This document shows, piece by piece, positions 62,333-64,000 of a stretch of 64,000 bases of DNA; position 1 is the stretch's first letter, and each line of letters opens with the position of its first letter. Source of the DNA: Agrobacterium sp. a22-2 (GTDB lineage: Bacteria > Pseudomonadota > Alphaproteobacteria > Rhizobiales > Rhizobiaceae). Both the position numbers and the translations under genes were made by a program. Location: NCBI RefSeq assembly GCF_012276985.1, contig NZ_JAAXMM010000002.1, forward strand, positions 124,001 to 188,000, given 5' to 3'. The notes beneath the pieces are model-generated. The model was not told where the DNA came from and made no database searches. It saw only the letters and a program-made list of their open reading frames with translations.

Positions 62333-63364
62333 ATGGCCCTGGGGCGCAATCGCCGCGGAGATCGCGGGGTCGATTATTGGCCGGGTTTCGTGGACGCCCT
62401 GTCCACGTTGCTGCTGGCCATCATGTTCCTGCTCACGGTTTTTGTGCTGGCGCAGTTCATTCTCAGCCGCGAGATTTCCGGCAAGGATGAGGTTCTCAAT
62501 CGTCTCAACAGCCAGATCGCCGAGCTTACCCAGCTCCTGGCGCTGGAAAAGAGCGGCAAGCAGGATCTGGAAGATACGCTTGCCTCGCTGCAGTCGTCGC
62601 TGTCTGTGTCCGAGGACGAGCGGACGCGGCTGCAGGCACTGCTCGACTCAGGCGCCGGCTCGGCCGACAGTTCGCGGGCGCAGATCGGTGCGCTGACCGA
62701 CAAGCTCCAGCAGGAGCAACAGGTGAGCGGCCGGGCGCTCAGCCAGATCGAGCTTCTGAACCAGCAGATCGCAGCCCTTCGCGCGCAGATCGCCGCCGTC
62801 GAAGAGGCTTTGCAGGCATCCGAGGCGAAAGATCAGAATTCCCAGGCCAAGATCGCCGATCTTGGCCGTCGCCTGAACGTCGCTCTGGCGCAGAGGGTGC
62901 AGGAACTGAACCGTTATCGCTCCGACTTCTTCGGCCGGCTGAGGGAAATCCTGTCGGACCGGGAGAATATCCGCATTGTCGGCGACCGCTTCGTGTTTCA
63001 ATCGGAAGTGTTGTTCCCTTCCGGCGGCAACGAGCTCAACCCTGAGGGCCAGGTCGAGATGGCAAAGCTCGCCACCGCCCTGCTTGATCTTGCCAAGGAG
63101 ATTCCAGCCGAAATCAACTGGGTGCTGCGCGTCGACGGACATACCGACAATGTCCAGCTGTCCGGTTCCGGCCGCTATGCCGACAACTGGGAGCTTTCGG
63201 CGGCACGCGCCATTTCGGTCGTCAAGTTCCTGATTTCCAAGGGCGTGCCTTCGGAGCGGCTGGTGGCGGCAGGGTTTGGCGAATACCAGCCGATTGCCGA
63301 GGGCGACACACCCGAGGCGCGCAATCAGAACCGGCGAATCGAGTTGAAACTGACGGAGCGGTAA
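62333..63364 (+). CDS. OmpA/MotB-like membrane protein with coiled coil
   Basis: 343 aa. A single membrane helix near residues 18-42 (FVDALSTLLLAIMFLLTVFVLAQFIL) carries Asp21 in FVDALST, where MotB/ZorB-type stators hold a proton-binding Asp. A long coiled coil follows (about 45-195, many Leu heptads: ELTQLLALEKSGKQDLEDTLASLQSSL and QIELLNQQIAALRAQIAAVEEALQ). The OmpA domain is at the end with RVDGHTDNVQLSGSG, NWELSAARAISVVKFLI and PEARNQNRRIELKLTER, for peptidoglycan binding. Pairs with the MotA-like gene upstream. Confidence 0.93.
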   Translation: MALGRNRRGDRGVDYWPGFVDALSTLLLAIMFLLTVFVLAQFILSREISGKDEVLNRLNSQIAELTQLLALEKSGKQDLEDTLASLQSSLSVSEDERTRLQALLDSGAGSADSSRAQIGALTDKLQQEQQVSGRALSQIELLNQQIAALRAQIAAVEEALQASEAKDQNSQAKIADLGRRLNVALAQRVQELNRYRSDFFGRLREILSDRENIRIVGDRFVFQSEVLFPSGGNELNPEGQVEMAKLATALLDLAKEIPAEINWVLRVDGHTDNVQLSGSGRYADNWELSAARAISVVKFLISKGVPSERLVAAGFGEYQPIAEGDTPEARNQNRRIELKLTER

Positions 63365-63553
63365 CGCTCGGGATCAGGTCTCGCGTTGACGGCGGGCGAC
63401 CCTTGGTGTCGGGTACAACTTCCAGGTTGGCGAATTCCCGTAAAAGTTTGTCACTTGGGATCGATTGCGCCGAACGGGCGCCTCTCGGGGGTTGCGGATA
63501 TTTTACGTTCTCGTAAGAGTAAGTTATCGCACCTTGTGGGCGGAGGCTTGCGG

Positions 63554-64000
63554 ATGGATTTTGACGTATTGGTGATTGGGGCCGGCCTTGCCGGCCTGGT
63601 CGCGGCGGCGGAGGCAGCCGACCGTGGCCTGCGGATCTGTGTGCTCGACCAGGAGGGGGAGCAGAATCTCGGCGGACAGGCCTTCTGGTCGCTGGGGGGA
63701 CTGTTTTTTGTCGACAGTCCCGAGCAGCGGCGATTGGGCATCCGAGACAGTGTCGAGCTGGCCCGACAGGACTGGCAGGGATCTGCCGGTTTCGACCGGG
63801 CCGAGGATTACTGGCCGCGCCAATGGGCCGAGGCTTACCTGGAATTTGCCGCCGGCGAAAAGCGCGACTGGCTGAAAAGCCAGGGGATGGGCTGGTTTCC
63901 GGTTGTCGGCTGGGCGGAGCGCGGCGGCTCGTTTGCCGATGGCCATGGCAACTCCGTGCCGCGCTTCCACATCACCTGGGGCACGGGGCCAGCCGTGCTG
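63554..64000 (+). CDS. FAD-dependent dehydrogenase (fumarate reductase/KstD-like), truncated by window end
   Basis: 149 aa seen, open to the right edge. MDFDVLVIGAGLAGLVAAAEAADRGLRICVLDQEGEQNLGGQAFWSLGGLFFVDSPEQRRLGI has the dinucleotide-binding GxGxxG motif and the GGQAFWSLGG stretch typical of the FAD_binding_2 group (KstD/fumarate reductase-type flavoproteins). Downstream DRAEDYWPRQWAEAYLEFAAGEKRDWL is conserved in FAD-binding dehydrogenases of rhizobia. The catalytic domain is outside the window, so the substrate cannot be judged. Confidence 0.85.
   Translation, partial: MDFDVLVIGAGLAGLVAAAEAADRGLRICVLDQEGEQNLGGQAFWSLGGLFFVDSPEQRRLGIRDSVELARQDWQGSAGFDRAEDYWPRQWAEAYLEFAAGEKRDWLKSQGMGWFPVVGWAERGGSFADGHGNSVPRFHITWGTGPAVL

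Noticed and set aside
61292..63364. Zorya defence system (ZorAB)
   Set aside because: The MotA/OmpA-like pair resembles ZorA/ZorB, but ZorA's long coiled-coil tail and the ZorC/ZorD or ZorE genes are missing; the next gene is a flavoprotein. No defence island genes occur nearby.

Overview
The window reads as a housekeeping stretch of chromosome from a Rhizobiaceae-type alphaproteobacterium (Rhizobium/Agrobacterium/Allorhizobium-like). Supporting this are GC-rich codon use, a CpdR response regulator, GapR (DUF2312), an Omp10-like lipoprotein, an MmgR/suhB-type small RNA, a ROSE-type RNA thermometer before an Hsp20 gene, homospermidine synthase, an orphan REC-sigma54 regulator and many short alphaproteobacterial DUF genes (DUF1036, DUF1244, DUF465, DUF882, DUF459). 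I see no rRNA operon, phage, insertion sequence or CRISPR array. The only clearly mobile-type module is a vapBC toxin-antitoxin pair.

Layout. 1-83: edge of a transglutaminase-like gene. 239-3922: a tetR-hlyD-ATPase-permease efflux operon with 4-base overlaps and a TetR-type operator. 4065-5492: manC. 5942-11322: small-molecule metabolism (zinc alcohol dehydrogenase, MarR/FAH divergent pair, class III aminotransferase, NAD epimerase) and a Cys-cluster protein. 11390-13110: tRNA-Val, cpdR, an N-formylglutamate amidohydrolase and the MmgR-like sRNA. 13277-17063: hisN-like phosphatase, alpha/beta hydrolase, Hsp20 with heat-shock promoter and thermometer, threonine aldolase. 17064-24540: gltB-vapB-vapC-gltD, with a long palindrome upstream. 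24594-36092: envelope genes (SGNH hydrolase, lytic transglycosylase, beta-barrel protein, UshA-LysM, Omp10) mixed with galU, kdsD, nfeD-qmcA and hemH. 36305-43463: hss, a DUF3445 protein, a ClbS/DfsB-like protein, yciI, pabC-pabB and pepF. 43683-47616: orphan sigma54 regulator and a DUF882 protein. 47737-51329: gapR, DUF1244, a second N-formylglutamate amidohydrolase, then DUF1036-pyk. 51431-57013: hydrolase, TPR protein, rpmJ, purEK, two DUF465 genes, ArsR regulator and TauE/SafE permease. 57114-64000: thiE-like gene, Sel1-repeat protein, MgtC/DUF4010 protein, suhB, a MotA-like/OmpA-like pair and the start of a flavoprotein.

How genes work together: GltB and GltD form NADPH-dependent glutamate synthase, PurE/PurK act in AIR carboxylation, PabB/PabC make p-aminobenzoate, GalU/ManC/KdsD supply sugar precursors for envelope polysaccharide, and the terminal MotA/OmpA-like pair looks like an ion-driven envelope stator of unknown job.

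Points most worth a second look: the toxin-antitoxin module inside gltBD, the well-formed 77-nt MmgR-like RNA, the heat-shock promoter plus ROSE hairpin, the palindromes before gltB, the non-flagellar stator pair, and two N-formylglutamate amidohydrolase paralogues each next to a cell-cycle gene. All functional calls rest on motif and family recognition by eye; no database search was run.
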